Shown here: in pieces, positions 29,450 to 40,949 of the stretch
Layout of the letters: every line of letters starts with the position of its first letter
Numbering within the stretch: the stretch's first letter is position 1
NCBI GenBank assembly: GCA_946902985.2
Contig: OX336389.2
Location: 150,463,099-150,527,098 of the forward strand
Length of the DNA stretch: 64,000 bases
DNA from: Meconema thalassinum
Lineage: Eukaryota; Arthropoda; Insecta; Orthoptera; Tettigoniidae
Reading direction: 5' to 3'
Translations under genes and position numbers: made by a program
The notes under the pieces: model-generated
Database searches by the model: none
What the model was told of the DNA's origin: nothing
Seen by the model: the letters and a program-made list of their open reading frames with translations, nothing else

Positions 29450-32400
29450 AATTCTAGTCCTTACTATAAGCCGCTATTGACAAAGTTCTGTTAGGGCATG
29501 TCGTGATATGGTACCTTCCACATTCGTTCCTACATACCTCCCATATACATCTCTCATCCGGGTCATGGAATGTCTTTCGTGAGCAGACCTTATGGTGCAA
29601 CCCATGAACTACGAGTCTCGTCACGACGTGTCTCATTTCGGAAAGGGGTTGCATTCATCTTTTGTCCACCAGGGCATCAGTCACGTAGAATTCCTTCGGA
29701 ATATCAAGCCTTTGGCTCTGCACACCCTGGGGTAATTTTCTGTAGCTTTCTGTGGATGGCAGCAGTGGAAGAGACCGAAGGTCCTCTATTAGGAACGTTT
29801 CTCTCGCCAGTTCATATACCAGCCGAGAATTGGCTGTCATGGACACCCCGAGGGCTCTTTTGAGGAACCTGGATTGCACCATTTCGAGTTCCGCCAGTTG
29901 TTTGTAGTTGAGAAACTCCCATGTTAGCTACAGACCGTATTTTAGTACGGGTATGACCTTGGCTCGGAAGAGCATCATTGCTGTTTCCAGCGATATTTGG
30001 GTAAAATGGCTTATGTCGTTTATGGCCTTCACTGCTGTGGCCGCTTTCGCTCTTGTATGCATTCTGAAGCTTCGGCCTGTAACCTGGGGCGTGAGGCCGA
30101 GTTATTTGAAATTGTTTACTATCTTCAGTTCCTTGCCGTTGCATAGCACTTGGTCTGATTCCGCTGGCCTGCCACCGTTCCGAAAGACGACCATCTCAGT
30201 CTTGTCCTCGTTGATTGTTAATTCGTTTTCCTGGGCCCAATCGCTTAGTATGTTGATTACATCTTGCAAATCCTTTATCTGCTCCGAGGCGATTGCCATG
30301 TCGTCTGCGTATAATACAGTTTGGACTCGGTCTAGTCATTTATTTTGTCCCCTGCATCGTGTGAGAGCGCATTGAATAGAATGGGACTGAGGGGATCCCC
30401 TTGAAGTACTCCATTCGTTTGTATCATCCATTTTGTTTGTCCTACTCCGTCCTGCAGGTGTATATAGTTTTCTGCCATCATGTTCGATATAAGGGTCGTC
30501 AGCCTTGATCTACCTATGAGTGTTTCCAATTTATGTATCATCAGCTTTCTGTTTACCAGGTGAAAAGCCTTCGTAAAGTCAACAATGACTACATAGAGTT
30601 TGCTCTTGGGTTTCTCTAGTGTTGTTGTTACGTGCCGTTACAGGTTTCCTGCAGCCATAGTTGTTGATCTATACTTCCTGAATCTGGTAGTATTGGGTCT
30701 ATTTTTTCGTCTATTCTCGCTGTCAATATTCCTGTTAGTAGCTTTAGGGCTGCGGATTCCACTGCTATTCCCCGGTATGAATTTGGGTCGTCAGTACTCC
30801 CTTATCCTTTGTATAGTAGCTTGATGGTTGACTTCTTCCATTCGTTTGGTATTTGCCCAAGTTCTACGCATTTGTTCAATAAAAAGGTCCATATCGGTGC
30901 CAATGCCTCAGTAGTTTGTTTAAGATGCTCATTCCTTAGTCCATCTGGAGGATCTATTATTTCTTTTCTTCTGCATGGCCATGGTGATCTCTCCTTCTAT
31001 GATGCGTTCTGACACATCGCGGTCTTCTGATGGCCTGGTTTCGGGTCTAGACTCCTTTGCACAGGTGGCGTTCTTGATATGCTCCTCCCATGTTTCCAAT
31101 GATATGTTTGGTTGGAAGCTTTGGATCTTTGGCCTTAGGGCACGGTATGGGTCTGTTTCTGCTTCTGCAATGACCGCTCTTTGCGTCTCATCTATGAAGT
31201 CCTTTTTTATTTATTAGTTCTTTATAGGTTTTCCTGTGTTGTCGGTATTCTTCCAGTGTTGTGTTGTCTTTTGTGACTCTTATGCTGTGGAGTTTGCTTA
31301 GGGTTTCCTTCCTTTGAATAAAACACGATTCATCGAACCAAGGTTTAGCCTTTCTCCCGTGTGAAGGCGTGGTTGCTGCGCTGGTGATGCAGTCTTGTAT
31401 CCAAGCTGCCGCAACGTCGATTCCTCCCTCTTGAATACTTTCCATCACCTTTGTCTATGTCTTCCAACTTTTCTCTAATTTTATCTCCGTTTAGAGTTTT
31501 GCTCACTCTGGTCGGTCCTTCTATAGTTTCCCCGACATCTGTATTCTCACGGAGACTATGATTAAAGAAGAATAGAGATTCGACGTCCCTAATTTCTACA
31601 ATGTTCATGCATATTCGAGACAGTTTAAGGAGAGGGGAAGACCATCAGGCGACGTTGCCTTCATAGTTAAGCCTAAAATGGCCCCGATAAAGTTTCTATG
31701 GAAAGAAGAGGACATACTAGTCGTGGATACGAAAATCGGTGTACTAGTGGCGGCCTACTTCAATCCCAACCAGACGGCCCCGGACCATCAGACCACCTTG
31801 GAGCTGCACTGAATACATTCCCAGGAAGAAGAAAGGCTGTCCTTGCCGGAGACTTAAACTGCATAAGGGATCAACAAAACTCAAAAAGTGAAGATGTTTT
31901 CAGCTATCTCAGCCCAGATGGCATATACGCTTAAGATTTCTCGTGATAGGAGGTTCATTGCACCTCGCAGCCCGTCCACATTCCACGTTAGTATCCTCGT
32001 CCTACTGGTGCGAGCCTATGTACTTCCATGGTGTCCGAAAGGGCCAGCAGTAGACGTCCATAGGCCAGAAGTGGCAGTTGTAGACCAAACCTCTTTTATT
32101 CATGGGCATGCCGACTTTAAAAGCTCTGCTGCCAATTTTCTGGTTCACTACGTTACAGTGGATCACTCCTTCTACTCCATTTTCCTTTAGATACGCAGTT
32201 ACGTTCTTTGGGGAAGTGTCTTGGCTTAGTTTTGCGACATAAAGCCACGTACTCTTTTCTGCAGTTTTCAGTCTTGTAACTCCTTGTCTGGTGCGTTTCA
32301 CATAGTCCCTTCTGTGTGCGCTTTCATCCTGGGTTGGGGTGCGTTGATCCCTTTTGCACACGACGCCTATGCACTACTTCTGTCCATTTGGTTTGATTTG

Positions 32401-33110
32401 CGTCAGATATCTCTTCTTTTTCCCTCCTCTCTTCGTTTTGGACCTCGTCTTGTAGGCTGCTATCGGTGATTCCACCGTTCTTTCCTATATTTAGCGTATC
32501 ACCTGGTGCGTTCTCTCCTGTGACCAGAGTTGCTGTGTGATCCTTCAGTCCTGTGTTCGCCGTTGAGCTTCCTTTTATTTCCTGTTCATGGTTATCCTTA
32601 TGCTCAGTGTTGTTTGTGTTTCTGCCCTCTGCTGCTATCTCCACGATTTCTTCACTTTGGATACTGTTGGCTTTGCCAATTTCACCGGTGCTTACGGTTT
32701 TTGAGTTCTGATCGCTGTCTGGTTTCCTTAATGCATTGTATACTGCTTCTTTGATCTGATTTTCCATGTTTTCCTGAAGTCGGGTTTTGATGTATTGTGT
32801 TAGGTCCTCGACCTGATCGGCAAGGGTTGCTGTTACCACCCTACAGGATTTATTCATGTCCAGTGCCTCAGGTTTACATATTTCACAGAGCCATATCAGT
32901 TTCCTGTTCTTTCTTTCAAGGTCTTTGACTTCCTGACCAATGAGGCCAGTACAGTTCTCGTGGGTCTTTTATCTGCACCTATCGCATTCGATTGTGCTGT
33001 CCTCTTTAGTGCATTGCCTCTGACATCTCGGGCAGTATTACTCTTTGTTGCTTCTAGGTGCACTCCGGGCAGAAAGCATTTTGGTCATGATTTCCTGCTT
33101 TATCTTGTTA
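29450..33110 (-). mobile_element. Degenerate non-LTR retrotransposon (minus strand) with an inverted internal segment
   Basis: From 5' to 3' on the minus strand there is a degraded PHD-like Cys cluster (about 33040-32870) followed by ORF1 (32857-32324 and 32361-32002, acidic and coiled-coil-like). Next is the start of an endonuclease (ILTWNVDGL near 31995). Reverse transcriptase follows (30541-30332, with GVLQGDPLSPILFN), then a C-terminal region with RFLKRALGV (near 29870) and a Cys/His finger (29500). Many stops and frameshifts are present. The remaining endonuclease sequence (AGDLNCIRD, 31610-31925) is on the plus strand, so that piece is inverted. The clade is not assigned. Confidence 0.75.
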
Positions 33111-33204
33111 GCTGAGGAACCGCTTCCTCCCTTATCAGGACAGCCCTCGTTGGAAATCTTCTTCACGCCCCGCTTACACTGAGGCTTCCTTGTTCCTAAG
33201 TGCA

Positions 33205-33330
33205 ACGATCAGCGCTAAACTCCTTCGCACACTGCCTGCAGGGCAGCTTTCGCGATCCTGTGTGTAGCGCTCAGCGCTAAACTCTTTGCACGTTAACTAC
33301 AGGGGTGCTTTCGCATTCCCGAGTGGAGCG
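33205..33330 (+). repeat. 61-bp tandem duplication upstream of the non-LTR element
   Basis: CAGCGCTAAACTC recurs at 33210 and 33271 with similar flanks (GCTTTCGC-ATCC/TCC). It may be part of the 5' untranslated region of the minus-strand element. Nothing else is seen in 33331-33643. Confidence 0.55.
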
Positions 33331-33699
33331 AGTAGAGCGTCTTTCTTTGAGCGTATGGCATGTAATAAGTCGGGTCCAACCTCAGTTTCCTGACGAGCCG
33401 TGGCCATGTTTGGAAGACTTATATTATGACGTTAATCGCTGTGTTATGGCGTTGCTATCATTTGCACAGCTTGCTTAGTTCAACTCGTTTCACTGAGGAT
33501 GCTTAATAATTATCTCTACATATTATTTCCTATTTTGAGGGATCGGAGACGAGGTGAGGAGAAATATTTCAAGGGGACTGACGGTGGCCTTGCACGTTAA
33601 CGCGCGCATCCGTTCAGGTCAATAATGACAGTAATATTCCTTATCTATATGTATAAAGCTCAATGTTTGTCTGTCTGTCTGTCTGTTTGTCTGTTATGT

Positions 33700-36115
33700 A
33701 TACAAATCCACACCGTTTCACCGATCTGAACCAAAATTTGTATACTTACCATTCGGAACCCTGCGGGTAACCCTGTCCACTTGAAATTTCCGACAGACCA
33801 CCCCATTCCCTGCATTTAGGCCCTTTGGCCCAAATCTACACCGTTTCACCGATCTCAACCAAAATGTGTATACTTACCCTATGTAACCCTGTGAATAACA
33901 CTGTCCACTTAAAATTTCGGACAGACCACCCTATTTCCTGCATTTAGGCCCTTTGGCAAACATCTACACCGTTTCACCGATCCGAACCAAAATTTGTATA
34001 CTTACCCTTTGCAACCCTGCGGTTAACCCTGTCCACTTGAAATTTCGGACAGACCACCCCATTCCCTGCATTTAGGCCCTTTGGCCCAAATCTACACCGT
34101 TTCACCGATCAGAATCAAAATGTGTATACTTACCCTTTGGTACCCTGCGAGTAACACTGTCTGCTTGAAATTGCGGACAGACCACTCCATTCCCTGCATT
34201 TAGGCCCTTTGGCCCAAATCTACACCATTTCACAGATCTCAACCAAAATTTGTTATTTACCGTCTGAAATCCTGCGAGTAACACTGTCTGCTTGAAATTT
34301 GGCACAGACCACTCCATTCCCTGCATTTAGGCCCTATGGCACAAATCTACACCGTTTCACCTATCAGAACCAACATTTGTATACTTACCCTTTGGTACCC
34401 TGCGAGTAACACTGTTTGCTTGAAATTGCGGACAGACCACTCCAATCCCTGCATTTAGGTCCCTTGGCTCAAATCTACACCGTTTCACCGATCTGAACCA
34501 AAATGTGTATACTTACCCTTTGTAACCCTGTGAATATCACTGTCCACCTAAAATTTCGGACAGACCACCCCATTTCCTGCATTTAGGCCCTTTGCCAAAA
34601 ATCTATATCGTTTCACCGATCCGGACCAAAATTTGTATACTTACCCTTTGGAACCCTGCGGGTAACCCTGTCCACTTGAAATTGCGGACAGATCACCCCA
34701 TTCCCTGCATTTAGGCCCTTCGGCACAAATCTACACCGTTTCACCGATCAGAACCAAAATTTGTATACTTACCCTTTGGTACCCTGCGAGTAACACTGTC
34801 TGCTTGAAATTGCGGACAGACCACTCCATTCCCTGCATTTAGGCCCCTTGGCCCAAATCTACACCGTTTCACAGATCTCAACCAAAATTTGTTATTTACC
34901 GTCTGGAACCCTGCGAGTAACACTGTCTGCTTGAAATTTCGGACAGACCACTCCATTCCCTGCATTTAGGCCCTTTGGCACAAATCTACACCGTTTCATC
35001 GATCAGAACCAACATTTGTATACTTACCCTTTGGTACCCTGCGAGTAACACTGTTTGCTTGAAATTGCGGACAGACCACTCCATTTCCTGCATTTAGGCC
35101 CCGTGGCTCAAATCTACACCGTTTCACCGATCTGAACCAAAATGTGTATACTTTCCCTTTGTAACCATGTGAATATCACTGTCCACCTAAAATTTCGGGC
35201 AGACCACCCCATTTCCTGCATTTAGGCCCTTTGCCGAAAATCTATATCGTTTCACCGACCTGGAAAAAAATTTGTATACTTACCCTTTCGAACCCTGCGG
35301 GTAACCCTGTACACTTGAAATTGCGGACAGATCACTCCATTCCCTGCATTTAGGCCCTTTGCCACAAATCTACACCGTTTCACCGATCAGAACCAAAATT
35401 TGTATACTTACCCTTTGGTACCCTGCGAGTAACACTGCCTGCTTGAAATTGCGGACAGACCACTCCATTCCCTGCATTTAGGCCCCTTGGCCCAAATCTA
35501 CACCGTTTCACAGATCTCAACCAAACTTTGTTATTTACCGTCTGGAACCCTGCGAGTAACACTGCCTGCTTGAAATTTCGGACAGACCACTCCATTCCCT
35601 GCATTTAGGCCCTTTGGCACAAATCTACACCGTTTCATCGATCAGAACCAACATTTGTATACTTACCCTTTGGTACCCTGCGAGTAACACTGTTTGCTTG
35701 AAATTGCGGGCAGACCACTCCATTTCCTGCATTTAGGCCCCGTGGCTCAAATCCACACCGTTTCACCGATCTGAACCAAAATGTGTATACTTTCCCTTTG
35801 TAACCATGTGAATATCACTGTCCACCTAAAATTTCGGGCAGACCACCCCATTTCCTGCATTTAGGCCCTTTGCCGAAAATCTATATCGTTTCACCGACCT
35901 GGACCAAAATTTGTATACTTACCCTTTCGAACCCTGCGGGTAACCCTGTACACTTGAAATTGCGGACAGATCACTCTATTCCCTGCATTTAGGCCCTTTG
36001 CCACAAATCTACACCGTTTCACCGATCAGAACCAAAATTTGTATACTTACCCTTTGGTATCCTGCGAGTAACACTGTCTGCTTGAAATTGCAGACAGACC
36101 ACTCCATTCCCGGAA
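33700..36115 (+). repeat. Satellite of ~128-bp monomers in 639-bp higher-order units
   Basis: The landmark CTACACCGTTTCACCGATC recurs at 33711, 33839, 33967, 34095, 34223, 34350, 34478, 34606 and 34734, and so on to about 36018. Five monomers make 639 bp, and near-identical 74-codon frames starting 639 bp apart (34102, 34741 and 35380) show the higher-order period. There are about 18-19 monomers. The array ends abruptly at GACCACTCCATTCCC before repeat R. Confidence 0.93.
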
Positions 36116-36119
36116 AGAG

Positions 36120-36610
36120 GACAGGATCCGTCCCAAAGACAATGGAAAAAAAGGGGTAAAACCGGACCCGCTCAGGAAACCCTCAGGGTTGCCAGCTTCC
36201 GAACTCACCAGCCATGAGCCCTTGAGGATGTAGCACTATCCAGGGTGCACCAGAAGTGGTGGGGCTACACACACCCTGCCTCCTTGAGGGTCTTGAGCAG
36301 AAGGCATGAGATATTAAGAAAAGAAAAAGAAGGCTGACACCTCGAAGAATGAGGCTATCAGGAATGATTAGACAAGGGCCAATTAAGGCGGGATAGTGAA
36401 AGAGTCGCTAGGCCTCGGATACCCTGATACCATCGGGGTCGGAAGAGAACGAGAGTTAGACCAAGGGAGGCTGACGGGAAAGAGAACTGAAAGGAGCCCG
36501 GCACCAGTAAGTAGAAGCAATGCCGGACTCGGCTGGGGTCCCGTGGTCGCAAACCCACGTCCCACAAGTTGTGAGACCCTGGTGCGTGGAGGGGGGAGGA
36601 GGGGGCAGGT
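36120..36610. repeat. Dispersed repeat R, copy 3 (inside the Helitron)
   Basis: Homologous to 3940-4440 with blocks GTGGTGGGGCTAC, CTTGAGGGTCTTGAGCAG, AGGCCTCGGATACC and GAAGCAATG in the same order. It is diverged, so the copies are old. Confidence 0.7.
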
Positions 36611-37020
36611 GTGAGAATAGCTTGCTGATTCATCGCGAGGTGACATGAGAGAAATGTCCAGACCCCGCCGTGTTACCTGGTATTGTTGATTATGCTGATG
36701 TTCATACAGGGTCTTTGCTCAAACCACTGTAGTGTTACGAAAGAATGAGTGATTCACCGGTCAATGTGAATAGGACCGGGAACCCCCCCCCCCCCCCCCC
36801 CCCCGAACGTCTGTCATCATATATCGTCATCATCTGCGATATTCTCAGGTTCGTGCAGCTTGGACCCGAGCACTACTCGATAAGCTCTTTCACTACACGC
36901 ATCGAGTATAGGCCTAAGCCAGAAAATAACGTTCAGACTTTGGAAGACATCGAAGGTAGAAATCTGAATTACCTATATCAGATTTAAAATTACACCATGT
37001 TCGTTTAGTAGTCATTTTTC
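36611..37020. other. Helitron interior with a poly-C run; no recognised gene
   Basis: A ~22-base C run lies at about 36783-36804. An 80-codon frame (36745-36987) crosses it and shows no domain. Confidence 0.5.
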
Positions 37021-38560
37021 ATTACCTTATTATTATCATAAGGGCAAATGACTTAGATGTTACGCCCATTATACCACTAATCACCACTCTCAATAAGTCT
37101 TCATCACCTGTGAATTTTGAAATATTTCTTTCTATCACGGTAGTTTGTAAGGTTGTCGTGTCAATTCAACCGTAGTTTTCATTACCATCCTCATCAAAAG
37201 GGAAAATGACCTAGATGTTACGTCCATTATACTACTAAGTAACACCACAGTCTTCATCGCCTGTGATTTTTTAAATGTGTATTTCCATTAGTTTGTAAGT
37301 TTGATATACCCGTTCAGTAGTAGTCGTCTTCATTATCATTCTCATCAAAGGGGCAAATGACCTAGATGTTACGTCCATTATACTACTAAGCAACACCAGA
37401 GTCTACCTAGCCTGTGATTTTAAAAATATGTATTTCCATTAGTTTGTAAGTTTGATATACCCGTTCAGTAGTAGTCGTCTTAATTATCATTCTCATCAAA
37501 TGGGTAAATGACCTAGATGTTACGTCCATTATACTACTAAGCAACACCACAGTCTTCATCGCCTGTGATTTATAAAATGTGTATTTCCATTAGTTTGTAA
37601 GTTTGATATACCCGTTCAATAGTAGTAGTCTTCATTGTCATCCTCATCAAAAGGGCAAATGACCTAGATGTTACGCCCATTATACTACTAGGCAACACCC
37701 TAGTCTTCCTCGCCGGTGATTTAAAAATATGTATTTCTATTAGAGTGTAAGTTTATTATACACGTTCAGTAGTAGTCGTCTTCAGTATCATCTTCATCAA
37801 AAGGGCAAATGACCTAGATGTTACATCCATTATACTACTAAGCAACACCACAGTCTTCATGGCCTGTGATTTTTAAAATGTGTATTTCCATTAGTTTGTA
37901 AGTTTGATATACCCGTTCAGTAGTAGTCGTCTTCGATATCATCCTCATCAAAAGGGCAAATGACCTAGATGTTACGTCCATTATACTACTAAGCAACACC
38001 ACAGTCTACCTAGCCTGTGATTTTTAAAATATGTATTTCCATTAGTTTGTAAGTTTGATATACCCGTTCAGTAGTAGTCGTCTTCAGTATCATCCTCATC
38101 AAAAGGGCAAATGACCTAGATGTTATGTCCATTATACTACTAAGCAACACCACAGTCTTCATCGCCTGTGATTTTTAAAAGCTGTTTTTCCATTAGTTTA
38201 AAAGTTTGATGTACCAGTTCAGTAGTCGTCCTCATTATAATTCTTATCAAAAGGGCAAATGACCTAGATGTTACGTCCATTATACTACTAGGCAACACCA
38301 CAGTCTTCCTCGCCGGTGATTTAAAAATATGTATTTCTATTAGAGTGTAATTTTGATGTACCCGTTCAGTAGTAGTCGTCTTCATTATCATCTTCATCAT
38401 TAGGGCAAGTTACCCACATGTTACGCCCATGACTATAGTAATAATCACCAAAACATAGACTTCAACGAACTATGATTCTTAAAAATGACTTTGTCTATTA
38501 ATTTCTAAGTTTCATGTGTTCAATGCAATAGTAGTCATTAGGGGCCAATGACCCATAATA
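37020..38560 (+). repeat. ~151-bp satellite in the Helitron
   Basis: GGGCAAATGACCTAGATG recurs at about 37042, 37200, 37351, 37502, 37653, 37803, 37954, 38105, 38253 and 38403, giving about ten units of 148-158 bp. A decayed further unit lies at 39650-39840 on the far side of the Helitron protein gene, so the gene fragment sits inside the array. Confidence 0.92.
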
Positions 38561-38699
38561 TGCTCCGTTCATACTACTTTTAAATAATACGACATAAAAT
38601 CTTTCTTGACGGCGATTTACAGGTACATGGTACGCCCTTTGGTATAGTAACAATCACCAACGGCTTTCCAATGCGAATTTTTCTTTTAACTATTTCAAA

Positions 38700-39599
38700 A
38701 TGTCTCCCAAAAAGCGACAATCTATTGGGAAAATCAGCCAACAAACCAAGAAAGTTAGATTATTAAGGGCTGCTGAAACACCTGAGCAGCGTCAATATCG
38801 GCTTGAACAGGACGAAAAAAGGCACGCTGAGCTCAGGGCTGCTGAAACTCCTCAGCAGCGTCAAGATCGGCTTGAAGATCAGCAAATAAGGCAGTCTCAG
38901 ACTAGGGCTGCTGAACCATCTGAGCAGCGTCAATATCGGCGTGATCAGGATGAAAGAAGGCATGCTGAGTTCAGGGCTGCTGAAACTCCTCATCAGCGTC
39001 AAGACCGGCTTGAACAAGACGAAAGAAGGCACGCTGAGCTCAGGGCTGCTGAAACACCTCAGCAGCGTCAAGACTGACTTGAACAGGACGAAAGAAGGCA
39101 CGCTGAGCTCAGGACTGCTGAAACTCCTCATCAGCGTCAAGACCGACTTGAACAGGACGAAAGAAGGCACGCTGATCTCAGGGCTGCTGAAACACCTCAG
39201 CAGCGTCAAGACCGGCTTGAAATCGAACGTACGCGACTTTTTCAATATAGGCAAACATTTAGGCAGTCTGATTTGAAATTAGAGGCATTTCAGTACGATC
39301 ACACTTACAATTATGGAATACACCCCAAAGTAACAATTGGAAAAATGGATGGTGTATGCCATCACTGTCTAGCCAAAAAATTCAGATCGGATTCACCTGG
39401 AATAGGTTGCACTAACGGGAAAATTAAGCTAGCCACTTTAAATCCTCCTCCAGAACCACTTCTTTCGTACACGTCAGGAACGACTCAAGAATCTAAACAC
39501 TTCCTGAAAGCGAAATCTGGAAGCTTCTCTTGGAGGAATTGCTTCAGACATTTATCGTACAGTTTAAACCTTAACACGACGAAACTTTTAACCAGATAG
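38700..39599 (+). pseudogene. Truncated Helitron replicase/helicase N-terminus
   Basis: The frame from the ATG at 38700 encodes a basic start, then about eight repeats of a ~21-residue charged unit with the core RAAETPEQRQ..LEQDERR, predicted as a long helix. A zinc-finger-like region follows (HTYNYGI, CHHC-type spacing, then PPEPLLSYTSGTTQESKHFL), and the frame stops at 39597-39599. This order is characteristic of the N-terminus of arthropod Helitron Rep/helicase proteins, which are normally well over 1000 residues. The Rep HUH motif and the helicase are absent. One in-frame TGA (39075-39077, in place of Arg) interrupts the repeats; otherwise the frame stays open. It is a fragment that cannot support rolling-circle transposition by itself. 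Confidence 0.8.
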
Positions 39600-40224
39600 C
39601 GATCTAAGTGGGAGCTCTTTGGCAAAAAATAATCAAGTCTTTCCCGAAATGTGAGTACTAAAAATAACTTTTTCTATTATTTTCTAAGTTTCATATGTCA
39701 GTTATGTAGTAATTTTCAATATCATCCTGATCAGTAGGGCAAATTACCTAGATGTTACGCCCTCAACGTCATTGGGTTCAAATGACCTAGATTTTAAGTC
39801 CATTATATTTCTAATCATCACCACATAAAGTCATCTAAGACTGAGATGTCACGAATTCTGGGACCGCTAACGACATATCTCGACTCGGACTGAAGACAAA
39901 TATCTCGAGAATGATCATTATTTTACAGAGCCTTCCCATATTGACTTAAGTATAAACATTGTCACTGGGTTTGATAATATAACAAATGAATACATAAATA
40001 AATATAATTTTTGACGTTGAGTGTTAAGGAGACTGAAATATTATCATCATTCCTCCGGGCGAAGCCAGGTACTACTGCTAGTAGTAATATATTATTGTTA
40101 TTTTGAACAGTCTAAATAATAGAAAGCACTTTGTATTTTAAAATGAATTTGAAAGTAGTATTTTGTATTTTCCGTAAATTTGTAAGTGTACCGGTACCGA
40201 TATTTCGTAACTAAATACTTTTGT

Positions 40225-40335
40225 GAGTACAGACCAGAAATAAATGGCTTGTGGCTGATCCAGGAATCTAACCCGGGCCTTTGCGGTCAGCCAAAAAGCT
40301 AGCCACTACGCCAGGAGGCGGACAGGTGTCTTTCT
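40225..40335 (-). mobile_element. tRNA-derived SINE fragment
   Basis: The minus strand reads TGGCGTAGTGGCTAGC, GGGTTAGATTCC and TTTCTGGTCTG, the head and start of the body of the SINE family at 63695. The flanks 40082-40224 and 40336-40719 show no gene. Confidence 0.7.
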
Positions 40336-40719
40336 AGTTTGATGATCAATTTACCGGTCCGGTACGGTATCTATTTTTCCGGGTACCAGTTTGAATGGGC
40401 ATCTTATGTTCCATGTTCCAAAACGCTGTTCCCTAAGGGGAATAAAGAAAAGGGTTAGTTAATTGGGGCAAAGGGTTTAGTTTCCGGGAAAGAAGATGCC
40501 AATTAAGTTTAGGTTATTGATGGAATACCGTATGTATTTATTTCAGTAAGTTTTGTAATATGTCACCGGTGCATAAGAATAGCTTATACAATAATAATAA
40601 TCTGATTTGTGTTAGTAAAACATCCCTAGTCTCACAGTTTTTCTTACACCGTGCTTAGGCTATTTATCATGAGCAACAACTTTGCCCCGAAGATTTTATT
40701 GTTGCTAGCAATATCGTCA

Positions 40720-40724
40720 CCGAG
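40720..40724. other. Target-site duplication of the BEL element, left (CCGAG)
   Basis: CCGAG precedes the LTR starting TGTTAGGG and is repeated at 50733-50737 after the other LTR. Five-base duplications are typical of BEL/Pao. Confidence 0.93.
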
Positions 40725-40915
40725 TGTTAGGGACCTACGCCTACCCTGTGTAGGTATAACCAATAAAACAAATTGAATGAAACGCTCAAGACTTCTCATA
40801 AGAAAACTTTATATTCTAGTAACCGCCATTACAATATTTTCACTGCCTTGTGTATCAAAGCTCTCAACAACAAGAAACACAAAAGTCATGGAGTAAAGAG
40901 TAATCGTCCGTGACA
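40725..40915 (-). repeat. LTR of the BEL/Pao element (3' LTR in element orientation)
   Basis: 191 bp, TGTTAGGG...CCGTGACA on the plus strand. It differs from the other LTR at about three positions. The adjacent minus-strand AAAGGTGGGAGGA is the likely polypurine tract. Confidence 0.95.
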
Positions 40916-40949
40916 TCCTCCCACCTTTGATGCAAATCAAACACAATGT

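Larger units (their letters stand above)
33644..40081 (+). mobile_element. Helitron (~6.4 kb) filled with satellites
   Basis: The 5' end TCTATATGTATAAAG at 33644 follows an A. The 3' end has a short hairpin (CCGGGCGAAGCCAGG), then ACTACTGCTAG ending at 40081, followed by T. This is the TC...CTAG form inserted between A and T with no target duplication, as expected for Helitrons. Inside are a TGTC microsatellite, a higher-order satellite, dispersed repeat R, a ~151-bp satellite and a truncated Helitron protein gene on the plus strand. The Rep and helicase domains are missing, so it is non-autonomous. Confidence 0.8.

Noticed and set aside
34102..35604. Three near-identical 74-codon minus-strand frames
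   Set aside because: They are spaced exactly by the 639-bp satellite unit and have no domain.
36745..36987. 80-codon frame crossing a poly-C run
   Set aside because: Depends on the length of the C run and encodes a poly-Pro stretch without homology.
33700..38560. Regularly spaced repeats considered as a CRISPR-like array
   Set aside because: Units are contiguous 128-bp and 151-bp monomers without unique spacers, and the genome is eukaryotic.
38763..39254. 163-codon minus-strand frame with repeated FSSPELSVPSFVLFK
   Set aside because: Antisense of the repeated helical region of the Helitron protein; the plus-strand frame has the family match.
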